64,000 nucleotides of DNA from Nephrocerus scutellatus. Lineage: Eukaryota > Arthropoda > Insecta > Diptera > Pipunculidae. Below are positions 30,136-39,399 of the stretch, piece after piece. The DNA is taken from the NCBI GenBank assembly GCA_947095585.1, contig OX352761.1, positions 67,486,316-67,550,315 on the forward strand, written 5' to 3'. Both the position numbers and the translations under genes were made by a program. Position 1 is the stretch's first letter. Every line of letters begins with the position of its first letter. The notes beneath the pieces are model-generated. The model was not told the DNA's origin, did no database searches, and saw nothing but the letters and a program-made list of their open reading frames with translations.

Positions 30136-31380
30136 TGTAACGAGGTTTTCCAGCTGGGGTTGACCTCAGTGTGACCAGGGTTCAATTACAAAAAAACAAT
30201 TATTTAGTGAAAGTAAAAGTACAAAGTACTCATACTCTTGTTCCTAGAATTAGGGAAAGAACGGGTTAATGGAAATGGCAAGAAAATACTCTTAAGCCAC
30301 TGTAGCTGAAAATGAAGATTTATTCATTAAGTGTTGATACAAGTACAAAGTACTCATACCCTTTGTTCCTAGAAGTAGGGAAAGAACGGGTTAATGGTAG
30401 TGGCAAGGAAGTACTCTTAAGCCACTGTAGCTGCAAATGAAGATATATTAGCGTTAAGTATATCAATGAAGTACTTACTAGCTAAATACAAGGTGCAGAA
30501 TACTTAGTATTTTGAACTCTTGGGTGAGGTTTCGGAAATCTCCTATAGCGTTTAGCGTGGAGGTAATAGCAAGGTAGGTACTCTTGAACTATTAGTCGAG
30601 GACTTGGATTTTACAGCGTTTAGCTCGGAAGTAATAGCAAGGTAGGTACTCTTGAACTATTAGCTTAGGACTTGGTTCTTGCAGGCTTTAGTTCAACAGT
30701 AATAGCAAGGTAGGTACTCTTGAACTATTAGTTGTGAACTCGGGAAGAATAAGCCTTCTGGTTGAGCTGCGTGCTCCTTTTATACTTTTTCCGTTGTTAG
30801 AAAATAGTGCTATGCGGCTTGGTTTTCCGTTGGTGTAACGGTCGGGCTAAGTTAGCGCGAGCTATCTCATGATAATGGCATACATACCGTCTTGTGACTG
30901 GAGTCAGTTACTCACCCTATAAATCATGAATTTTTTTTGTAACTGTGGTGTACATACATGGAATAGTCGGTTGAGCACGATACCGCATCGAAAGAAAGAG
31001 GAACCTAAATCCATTCGAAGATGGTACAGTCAGCGTCATAGTTGCAGAAGATGTCAATGCACGTAGCTGTATAGATGCTGTAGATGTATAGACTAACGCT
31101 TGCTTACACCCGAAATGCAAGAAAAAAGAAACAAAGGAGAACACAAAAGAAAGCTATGGAAGAAAGCGATGGGAAAATACTGGCTCGGGTATCGACTGTA
31201 GGAACTGGCGTTGGCAAATTTATGATTGAGTATCGGTCAGTGGGATTTTATCAATGCTAACGATAAGTCGCAGCTCGTCCAGTCTGGTGGTCTAGAAATT
31301 AGCCTGAGTGGGCATTTTTCTATTTTTTTGTTATCGGTGGAATTTGTTTGTCGTTGAACGGGAAGTAAGCTCGTGCAGTG
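30136..31380 (-). mobile_element. gypsy-C 5' LTR, right end not resolved
   Basis: Starts tgtaacgaggttttccagctgg beside the primer site. It contains two ~121-bp direct repeats (30205-30480), then a 68-bp minisatellite (aatagcaaggtaggtactcttgaactattag; 30571, 30639, 30707), and a TATA-like ttttata at about 30779-30785 (element strand TATAAAA). Compared with the LTR at 2069 it keeps the minisatellite but diverges after ~30840. I could not find an end matching the cctcaca terminus, so the right boundary is approximate. The 31380-31555 stretch up to the palindrome is unassigned AT-rich sequence with a 14-C run near 31482. Confidence 0.6.
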
Positions 31381-31763
31381 CGCGTAAAAATTAGTTCAAT
31401 ACCATATTTTTTCCTGGGGGAAGAAAAAGTTAACCCCAACAAAAAAAATTTGTGCGACGCGCGCACTCTGTGTGCCCAGACCCCCCCCCCCCCACGTTAT
31501 TTGAACAGTGCCGACAATCTCCGCTCGAAAGTTGTGCGGCATATTTTTTTTGTTATACAGGGTGTACAAGAATTCGTGGCACAAACGAAGCAGGGTAATA
31601 GCGGAGGTCATTTCCAACCAAAATAGCCAAATGAAGTTTTATCGAATTGTTGATGGTTAAACAGTTATTCCATTTTTAGTATTTTTGGGTAAAATCGCAT
31701 ACGCCGCCGCTAAAAAATTAATTTAAAAAAAAACAACAGTTCTTTTGTTTATGTTTATTTTTT

Positions 31764-31768
31764 AATAC
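31764..31768. repeat. 5-bp target-site duplication of BEL-C (AATAC), left copy
   Basis: aatac is present at 31764-31768 and again at 37913-37917, and once, as gtatt, at the mirrored position of the palindrome's right arm (39186-39190). Confidence 0.95.
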
Positions 31769-32205
31769 TGATAAGGAGAAAAAGCAGCAGCTGAAGTAAT
31801 CTTGAGTCACCCGGTGTTGCCGAAATAGCAAACAGGTATACACACAAATTCGAAGTCATGAATTGCCTTTGTGTTTTTGCTTTTGTTCATTCTTTTCGAA
31901 AGTAGTATTGTTTTGCAGCTTGCGATGGCAATATACGCCTGGTTTTTAATTGTTTCAAGTTAAATTTTTGAATTGTTAAAAGGTTGTAAAAAATAGTTTT
32001 TCTTTTAAAAATATACCGCAATAAACAGTTGTATCATTATTAAATTTGGCTAGCGTTTAATATAGTACATCATATGATTACAAGTGCTGTGTTTTGCCGT
32101 GCTGGATACGCGCACTAAATCGAAGCGTCGTCTTATGAACGACAAAATTAAAATAATTTTCATTTGCTGCTGCCGTTGGCTGCACATTACAGGCAGTCAT
32201 TTTCA
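31769..32205 (+). mobile_element. BEL-C 5' LTR (437 bp)
   Basis: Starts tgataaggagaaaaagcagc and ends ggcagtcattttca. The copy at 37476-37912 has the same length and only a few differences seen by eye (for example gttaaatttttg versus gtttaatatttg), indicating a fairly recent insertion. Confidence 0.95.
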
Positions 32206-32206
32206 T

Positions 32207-32224
32207 TGGTGACAGCGGTGGGAT
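32207..32224 (+). promoter_or_regulatory. BEL-C primer-binding site, probably tRNA-Leu
   Basis: TGGTGACAGCGGTGGGAT begins one base after the LTR. Its complement ATCCCACCGCTGTCACCA resembles the 3' end of animal tRNA-Leu isoacceptors as I remember them, so the primer assignment is moderately supported. Confidence 0.65.
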
Positions 32225-32457
32225 TTGTTGGCGTCCCGTTGCTTGCATAAAGCCACGCATATTTAACTTGCAAAATTACATGCGCTCTGCTGCGTTAGTG
32301 TTTTACTGTTTTGCTGCTGCTGCTGAAAGTACCGTTGGGTAACGTACTTGAGTCACACGTTTTCGATTTCTCTGCAGATCAACGCGTGCTGCATATTGCT
32401 GTAAGTTACTGCATATATATTTGTAATTTACATTTTTGTTTGCTGGTTTAAGGAAAT
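32225..32457 (+). promoter_or_regulatory. BEL-C leader
   Basis: 233 bp between primer site and gag with no gene. It includes ctgctgctgctg and is otherwise featureless. Confidence 0.5.
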
Positions 32458-35139
32458 ATGGCTGACTTAAAACGGGCGCGCGCAATGCAAAAGAACCACT
32501 TGGAGTATTTTAAGAATTCTAAAATGTTTATGGAAGATCACTTGTCCACTGCCAAAAAGAACCAAGTGAAGTTGCGCCTTGAAGAGCTGGTTGAAACGCG
32601 CAACAGATTTTTAAAGAACCAAGCGGCGCTCGAGAATTTAGATGAAGCAGAACTAGAATCCGATGTTCGCTCAGTTGGGGATAACTTTTACTATGAAATA
32701 AGGCCAGCGTTCGAGGACAGGCTGGATGAATTCAAGGATGTTAGGAAGGAAGGTCCGGCTGTACGTGAGGTTGACGACTTGGGCTTAATTCCAAAGTTAC
32801 CTGATCTCAAGTTGGAGCTATTTTCGGGTGAAGTAAAAGAGTGGCCTAGTTTCATTGCATCATTTAGCAGCCACGTGCATAGTAACACTAAGTTGAAAAC
32901 CATCACGAAATTTCAATTTCTCCGAAATGCAATTACTGGATTGGCTGCAAAGGTAATTAAAAATCTGGACTTTGGTGCTGATAATTATGAGGAGGCACTG
33001 AAGCTGCTGACGGAACGGTACGATAAGCCATATGTCATCGCTGAGGAGCATATGCGAGCAATATTCCGATTGAAACCAATTGACAAGGGCACATCGCAAA
33101 AATTGCTCAGTTTACTTGATGATGTCAATTCACATCTTCGATCGCTCAAGTCACTTAAACGTCCGACGGAATATTGGGATGATCTGCTTGTCTACATAGT
33201 GGTTTCAAAATTGGACCCGGAAACCAAAAACAAGTGGGTGGAAGAAGCACCGCAAGATGCAATGCCAACATTTCAAGACATTTCGGCATTTATTAAAGCG
33301 AGAAGCCACATGTTACAAGGTCAGCGAAGCGATTTATCTGTTCCCATCACGGGGCAATCAAATAATACTTTGACAGGCAGGCCGTTTGTTCTGCGATCTG
33401 GTGCCACCTTCCAACGACCACGAGTTTCCGCGTCTTTACATGCCTACCGTTTCTTTTGCGTAAATTGCAACCAGGAAGGCCACTCAATTATTCGGTGTCA
33501 CAAGTTGCTTGCATTATCGGTCGATGACCGACAGCAGTTAGCCTTGGATGCAAAATTATGTCTAAATTGCCTAAAGCCGTCGCACGACGTTGGAAATTGT
33601 CCCAGTCAGGATGTTTGTCGGCTGTGTCAAGCCTGGCATCACACATTGATTCATATGGATCCGACATCGGTTTCGAGAAAACCCCAATTGTCCTCCTTTT
33701 TGTCCAATATCGCGGGGGATAATCCATCAGGAAGGACTCATGTTAATTGTCAAGAAGATAATGCAGAGGTTGCGCTTGCACAATATCAGCAGTGTTCCTT
33801 AACCACATCTATTGGAGAACCAAGTTACGTTTTTCGCGCGACGGCACAGGTACTTGTAGGTACCGATAATCAGAAAGCTGTAGCGGTCAGAGCACTCTTG
33901 GATTCTGGTTCACAGTTAAATTTTATTTCGAAATCACTGTCGTCCAAGTTGAATTTAGCATTAACCAAAAGGCAATTATGCATCAATGGAATCGGAGGTA
34001 ATTCCACGCAGTCGATGGGTGTCATCACAATAAACGTTCAATCCAGAACCGGAAACTTTGCAGCAGATCTAGAAGTTCACGTCTTATCCAAAATAACGTG
34101 CGATCAGCCATCAATCCACATTGCTCGAGAGAAATTCGGGTTACCTAAGGATTTAGAGTTGGCGGAAGGCAGGAAGGAGAGTTTGCTTTGTGCCATTAGT
34201 TCCTTAGATCAGAGGCTCGAGCGTTTCTGGAACTTGGACGAAGACCTGGTCAAGCCGCTTCCGACTACGAAGGATGAAAATCCGTGCGAGCAGCACTTTC
34301 TTAGCACTTATTATCGTAACGAGGTTGGACGATTTGTATTACGGTTGCCATTTTTAAAACCGGTGCAATTGCTTGGTGATTCCGCAAAAATGGCGTTGAA
34401 ACGATTTTTAAGCCTGGAAAAGCGACTGGAACGTGATGCAATTGCCAAAAAATCATATCATGACTTCATGGATGAATATCTGCGCTTGGGTCACATGGAG
34501 TTATTGCGACAAGTGCCACCCATTAACTACTACTTACCACATTTTGCGGTTTATTCTGATTCAACCTCCACCAAATTAAGGGTTGTATTCGACGGCTCGG
34601 CGAAAACCACCAGTGGAACATCATTAAATCAAATACTAATGGTTGGGCCGGTGATTCAAAGCGATCTGGCGACCGTTAGTTCAGACGTCGTTAAAATGTA
34701 TCGGCAATTCCTGGTGCACCACGAGGACCGTCGCTATCAGTGTATATATTGGAGATGTAATTCCAGCGATCCAGTTCGAACCTATCAGTTAAACACGGTC
34801 ACCTACGGCTTGGGTCCTGCATCGTACATGGCAACAAGATGCCTGCAAGAATTGGTTGTACAATACAAGCATAAGTTTTCTCATGCTACCGAGTGCATCG
34901 CAAAAGACTGCTACGTGGATAATTTGCTAACGGGTTCAAGTTCCGTAGATGAATTGGCTAGAATTAAATCGCAAATCATATCAATTCTTGCTAGCGCGGG
35001 TATGAGTTTAAAGAAATGGGGCACAAATAGCAAAGAACTATTGCAGAGTATACCTGAGGCGGATCGTGAAACAATTTGCAGTATAAACGGGGATCAAATG
35101 AATGAAAGTTCTGGGTCTATTGTGGTGTCCCGATGGTGA
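32458..35139 (+). CDS. BEL-C Gag-protease-RT polyprotein, N-terminal part
   Basis: An 893-residue frame starting at the first Met after the leader. Residues ~110-250 are the DUF1759 gag core (LPDLKLELFSGEVKEWPSF). Zinc knuckles are at ~340-400 (CVNCNQEGHSIIRC, CLNCLKPSHDVGNC, CRLCQAWHHTLIH). The aspartic protease is at ~478 (ALLDSGSQLNFIS). The RT has STKLRVVFDGSAKT (~708) and SSDVVKMYRQF (first palm Asp, ~743). The catalytic box reads YVDN (residues 819-822) instead of YVDD. The protease-RT junction is shortened (PKDLELAEG joined to RKESLLCAISS), and ~12-15 residues before SSDVV are missing. The frame ends at ~35139, with the reading continuing in the 35102 frame. Confidence 0.9.
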   Translation: MADLKRARAMQKNHLEYFKNSKMFMEDHLSTAKKNQVKLRLEELVETRNRFLKNQAALENLDEAELESDVRSVGDNFYYEIRPAFEDRLDEFKDVRKEGPAVREVDDLGLIPKLPDLKLELFSGEVKEWPSFIASFSSHVHSNTKLKTITKFQFLRNAITGLAAKVIKNLDFGADNYEEALKLLTERYDKPYVIAEEHMRAIFRLKPIDKGTSQKLLSLLDDVNSHLRSLKSLKRPTEYWDDLLVYIVVSKLDPETKNKWVEEAPQDAMPTFQDISAFIKARSHMLQGQRSDLSVPITGQSNNTLTGRPFVLRSGATFQRPRVSASLHAYRFFCVNCNQEGHSIIRCHKLLALSVDDRQQLALDAKLCLNCLKPSHDVGNCPSQDVCRLCQAWHHTLIHMDPTSVSRKPQLSSFLSNIAGDNPSGRTHVNCQEDNAEVALAQYQQCSLTTSIGEPSYVFRATAQVLVGTDNQKAVAVRALLDSGSQLNFISKSLSSKLNLALTKRQLCINGIGGNSTQSMGVITINVQSRTGNFAADLEVHVLSKITCDQPSIHIAREKFGLPKDLELAEGRKESLLCAISSLDQRLERFWNLDEDLVKPLPTTKDENPCEQHFLSTYYRNEVGRFVLRLPFLKPVQLLGDSAKMALKRFLSLEKRLERDAIAKKSYHDFMDEYLRLGHMELLRQVPPINYYLPHFAVYSDSTSTKLRVVFDGSAKTTSGTSLNQILMVGPVIQSDLATVSSDVVKMYRQFLVHHEDRRYQCIYWRCNSSDPVRTYQLNTVTYGLGPASYMATRCLQELVVQYKHKFSHATECIAKDCYVDNLLTGSSSVDELARIKSQIISILASAGMSLKKWGTNSKELLQSIPEADRETICSINGDQMNESSGSIVVSRW

Positions 35140-35515
35140 TTGTTTTAAAATTAAAGTCCAGCCAAAAAATTTCTCGAATAAATTTACGAAGCGCAATGTC
35201 ATTTCAGATGTGGCAAAAATATTTGACCCTTTGGGTTTGATAGCTCCTGTCGTCGTTTTAGCCAAGATGTTTATGCAGCAATTGTGGTCATTAAAGATTG
35301 GTTGGGATGCGCAATTGCCAATGGAGGTTCGTGATGAATGGTTAACATACAGAAACGCGCTCTCGGAGTTGAACCAGTTGAGAGTTCCTCGGCATGTGTT
35401 TGATGGCTGTCCGCATCCTAAGGAGGTGCAGTTGCATTGTTTTGCCGATGCTAGCGAGAAAGCGTATGGCGGATGTATTTACGTACGTAGTAGATGCAAA
35501 GATAAAGTCGACTAG
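35102..35515 (+). CDS. BEL-C pol continuation: RT thumb and RNase H start
   Basis: The reading after the frameshift near 35100 gives VLGLLWCPDGDCFKIKVQ, ISDVAKIFDPLGLIAPVVV and FADASEKAYGGCIYV (an RNase H-type Asp), and then stops at TAG 35513-35515. Pol resumes in a third frame from 35515, so two lesions break pol here. Confidence 0.85.
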   Translation: MKVLGLLWCPDGDCFKIKVQPKNFSNKFTKRNVISDVAKIFDPLGLIAPVVVLAKMFMQQLWSLKIGWDAQLPMEVRDEWLTYRNALSELNQLRVPRHVFDGCPHPKEVQLHCFADASEKAYGGCIYVRSRCKDKVD

Positions 35516-37506
35516 TGTGCTCCAAGTCAAGGGTTGCACCTAAAGGTAAAACTATTCCGCGACTTGAGTTATGTGCTGCAGAGCTAGTTTCCAGGATGGC
35601 TGCAAAGTATAAGGGAGTTATTAACTATCCGGTTGATGGCTTGTATTTTTGGAGTGATTCAACGATCGTGCTCCACTGGATTAATACACCAATAGACGAA
35701 CTAGAGATATTTGTTGCGAATCGTATCAGGACTATCCGTCGGCTGTCATTGCGGGAAGGTTGGCGTCATGTAGATTCAAAAGCCAATCCGGCCGACATCG
35801 TCTCACGGGGATTGAAGCCCGCATTATTGATCGCTTCTGAATTGTGGTGGAATGGCCCGGGTTATTTATTACAAGATCCTAAGGAATGGAGTGGTCCATT
35901 TTTGCCGGCAGATAAACAAGGAAAGGACATGGCAGCTGTAGCGGCAGTAGAAGTCGAGTACACCATGCTTTCGGGGTTGCATTGCCGGGATTCATTCATA
36001 ACCTTACAGCATACATTTGGGTTTGTCATGCGGTATTTACACAATCTGCGATGGAAGGATAAAAGGCGCCATGGTAATATATCCTTTGTGGAGCTTGCTG
36101 CTGGGCATGATGCTTTGATTCGAGCGGTGCAGCTAAGTGCGTTTGGTAGCGATGTAAAAAATGTTTCTAAGGCGGGTCATCAACTAAAGATGAAATGCCT
36201 GCGGTCACTGGATGCCTTTCAGGACGATAAAGGTCTGATACGCGTTGGTGGGCCGCTAAAATTTTCAAATTTGCAATATACGTCGAAGCATCCTATGATA
36301 TTGCCAGCGAATAATTTTGTAACAACAGCAATCGTAAGCTTTATTCATAACACACATTTGCATGTGGGCCCTCAAGGTTTGTTGGCAGCGGTTCGTCAGC
36401 GATACTGGCCGATCGCCGGAAGGCGAGTAGTCAATACTGTGGTACACAATTGCGTCATCTGCAGCCGTGCTAAACCAAAAATGTTTCAGCAATTTATGGG
36501 AGATCTGCCTAAGGACCGAGTCACAGTGGCATATCCATTTCATGTCACTGGAGTTGATTATTGTGGTCCAATTTACGTATATTACATTATAAGAGGGAAG
36601 GTTCCTACGAAAGCATATTTAGCGGTTTTTGTTTGCTGTGTCACGAGAGCTGTGCATTTGGAGTTGGCCTCAGACATGACCACTGCCTGCTTTATGGGTG
36701 CGCTCAGGCGTTTCGTAGCAACGCGAGGTTTGCCGGGAAAAATAATTTCTGACAACGGCCGTAATTTCATTGGCGCAAACAACCAACTACGCGAATTGGC
36801 GAATTTATTGATGAGCAATAATTTAGACGACGAAATACATTCCTGGTGCCAGCAGAGTCGAATTGTGTGGCAGTTTGCGCCGCCAGGCTCTCCTCATTTT
36901 GGTGGTATTTATGAGGCAGCGGTCAAGGCCGCAAAATTCCACCTGAAGAGAATTACGCACAATATCAGATTCACTTTCGAGCAGATGACAACCATAATAA
37001 AACAAATTGAAAGTGTGTTGAATTCAATGCCTATGGTTCCAGTGATTGGGAATGATATAGTAGAAGTGCTCACACCAGGGCATTTTTTGGTTGGGCGCCC
37101 CATGACATCAATACCGGAGGCATCATTTTTTGACGAAAAATTAACCTACAACCAAAAATGGGAGCAGGTTAACCAATCCTACAAAACCTTCTGGTCAAGA
37201 TGGGCTGGCGAATATTTATGCGAGTTGCAGAAGCGAAACTATTGGCAGAACAAGGCACCGAATATAAAAATAGGAATGATCGTAATCATCCAGGATCCAA
37301 ACCTTCCACCATTACAATGGAAATTCGGGAGGGTAACGGCCGTTCATCCAGGCAAGGATGGGTTTGTGCGGGTAGCCACAATTCGCACGGCAAGTGGTGA
37401 GTTGACTCGTTCGATCACGAAACTGGCGCTGTTACCAGTTGAAGTTGAATCCCATGGTGTTCAAGGCGGGGAGGATGATAAGGAGAAAAAGCAGCAGCTG
37501 AAGTAA
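35515..37506 (+). CDS. BEL-C pol: RNase H end, integrase and C-terminal domain
   Basis: A 663-residue frame beginning CSKSRVAPKGKTIPRLELCA after a start codon that is fortuitous. RNase H motifs are YFWSDSTIVLHWI and DSKANPADIVSRG. The integrase has the His/Cys segment (HNTHLHVGPQ ... CVICSRAK) and a complete catalytic triad: Asp348 in GVDYCGPI, Asp413 in ISDNGRNF, Glu467 in GGIYEAAVK. The C-terminal DUF5641-like domain (PPLQWKFGRVTAVHPG) follows. The frame runs 31 bases into the 3' LTR and takes its stop codon there. There is no envelope gene in this element. Confidence 0.9.
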   Translation: MCSKSRVAPKGKTIPRLELCAAELVSRMAAKYKGVINYPVDGLYFWSDSTIVLHWINTPIDELEIFVANRIRTIRRLSLREGWRHVDSKANPADIVSRGLKPALLIASELWWNGPGYLLQDPKEWSGPFLPADKQGKDMAAVAAVEVEYTMLSGLHCRDSFITLQHTFGFVMRYLHNLRWKDKRRHGNISFVELAAGHDALIRAVQLSAFGSDVKNVSKAGHQLKMKCLRSLDAFQDDKGLIRVGGPLKFSNLQYTSKHPMILPANNFVTTAIVSFIHNTHLHVGPQGLLAAVRQRYWPIAGRRVVNTVVHNCVICSRAKPKMFQQFMGDLPKDRVTVAYPFHVTGVDYCGPIYVYYIIRGKVPTKAYLAVFVCCVTRAVHLELASDMTTACFMGALRRFVATRGLPGKIISDNGRNFIGANNQLRELANLLMSNNLDDEIHSWCQQSRIVWQFAPPGSPHFGGIYEAAVKAAKFHLKRITHNIRFTFEQMTTIIKQIESVLNSMPMVPVIGNDIVEVLTPGHFLVGRPMTSIPEASFFDEKLTYNQKWEQVNQSYKTFWSRWAGEYLCELQKRNYWQNKAPNIKIGMIVIIQDPNLPPLQWKFGRVTAVHPGKDGFVRVATIRTASGELTRSITKLALLPVEVESHGVQGGEDDKEKKQQLK

Positions 37507-37912
37507 TCTTGAGTCACCCGGTGTTGCCGAAATAGCAAACAGGTATACACACAAATTCGAAGTCATGAATTGCCTTTGTGTTTTTGCTTTTGTTCATTCT
37601 TTTCGAAAGTAGTATTGTTTTGCAGCTTGCGATGGCAATATACGCCTGGTTTTTAATTGTTTCAAGTTTAATATTTGAATTGTTAAAAGGTTGTAAAAAA
37701 TAGTTTTTCTTTTAAAAATATACCGCAATAAACAGTTCTATCATTATTAAATTTGGCTAGCGTTTAATATAGTACATCATATGATTAAAAGTGCTGTGTT
37801 TTGCCGTGCTGGATACGCGCACTAAATCGAAGCGTGGTCTTATGAACGACAAAATTAAAATAATTTTCATTTGCTGCTGCCGTTGGCTGCACATTACAGG
37901 CAGTCATTTTCA
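37476..37912 (+). mobile_element. BEL-C 3' LTR (437 bp)
   Basis: Partner of 31769-32205, with the TG...CA termini. Upstream gaaggcggggaggatg-like purines (37463-37475, caaggcggggagga) form the polypurine tract. The AATAC duplication follows at 37913-37917, and then the left arm of the palindrome resumes. Confidence 0.95.
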
Positions 37913-39399
37913 AATACGATCTGGAAGAGTGTGCCTTTTCAATAAAGTCATTTTTATAAACTTTATTATCTTCTGTCAAATTAAAACAATAGATTTGTGA
38001 TGTCTTTTTGTTTCCCAAAATTTTTTGATTGGTTTTTAAGTAGCTCTGGCGAAAAAACAATGTAATACAGAAAGTTGAGCGACTATCAGAAAAACTTGCG
38101 ACATTAATGCAGATTCTTAAATGGTATCACACATAGGAATATTCAAAACAGAATGGTTTTTATCAATTGTTTTGTGGTGTACGTAGAGTTTTAAAACAGA
38201 GATACGTACTTTTGACCTTACATCACTTTACACACTGTAACCCTTGAACAAGCTACAATATCACTGTTGGTCTATTTTTATAGAAAACTAAATCTTTAAG
38301 GTCAAAAAATGTATTTTTTTTTTAATTCTTAAAACGTCGTCAAAGTCAAAAAAGAAAGGTTTTTTTAAAATTTTATTTTCAAACGCGATTATTTCAAAAA
38401 TGATCTTGGATAATTTTTTTTTGACAAATGCAATATTAAAGCCCATTGAATTTTCTACAACTTCACCTCATAATATTTCTTCAATATTTCTTGTAGCTGG
38501 AAGTGTTCAAGTTTTATAGGGTGTAAAGCATGTAAGATCAAAAGTACGTTTTCAATCATTTCACAAACTTTCAATTTAATCCTGTGCCTGTTGACCTATT
38601 GCAGAAATATTATGAGGTGAAGTTGTAGAAAATTCAATGGGCTTTAATACTGCACTTGTCAAAAAAAATTTCCAAGATCATTTTTGAAATAATCGCGTTT
38701 GAAAATAAAATTTTAAAAAAACCTTTCTTTTTTTGACTTTGACGACGTTTATATCGGTAATGGTTTTAAGAATCTAAAAAAAAATTACATTTTTTTGACC
38801 TTAAAGATTTAGTTTTCTGTCAAAATAGACCAACAGTGATATTGTAGCTTGTTCAAGGGTTACAGTGTGTAAAGTGATGTAAGGTCAAAAGTACGTATCT
38901 CTGTTTTAAAACTCTACGTACACTACAAAACAATTGATAAAAACCATTCTGTTTTGAATATTCCTATGTGTGATACCATTTAAGAATCTGCATTAATGTC
39001 GCAAGTTTTTCTGATAGTCGCTCAACTTTCTGTAGTACATTGTTTTTTCACCAGAGCTACTTAAAAACCAATCAAAAAATTTTTGGAAACAAAAAGACAT
39101 CACAAAGCTATTGTTTTAATTTGACAGAAGATAATAAAGTTTATAAAAATGACTTTATTGAAAAGGCACACTCTTCCAGATCGTATTAAAAAAATAAACA
39201 TAAACAAAAGAACTGTTGGTTTTTTTTAAATTAATTTTTTAGCGGCGGCGTATGCGATTTTACCCAAAAATACTAAAAATGGAATAACTTTTAAACCATC
39301 AACAATTCGATAAAACTTCATTTGGCTATTTTGGTTGGAAATGACCTCCGCTATTACCCTGCTTCGTTTGTGCCACGAATTCTTGTACACCCTGTATAA

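Larger units (their letters stand above)
31556..39396. mobile_element. Large foldback palindrome, copy 2, split by BEL-C
   Basis: The left arm is 31556-31768 continued at 37918-38485; the right arm is 38606-39396. The arms are ~785-790 bp each, with axis at 38550 and a ~120-bp loop region. Termini are TATACAGGGTG (31554-31564) and CACCCTGTATA (39388-39398). The right arm contains gatcgtattaaaaa where BEL-C interrupts the left arm, which proves the arms paired before insertion. The loop holds a third, direct, degenerate copy of the arm motif (tgtaagatcaaaagtacgtt). No coding capacity is seen. The terminal motif with TA is Tc1/mariner-like, but the class is unproven. Confidence 0.85.
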
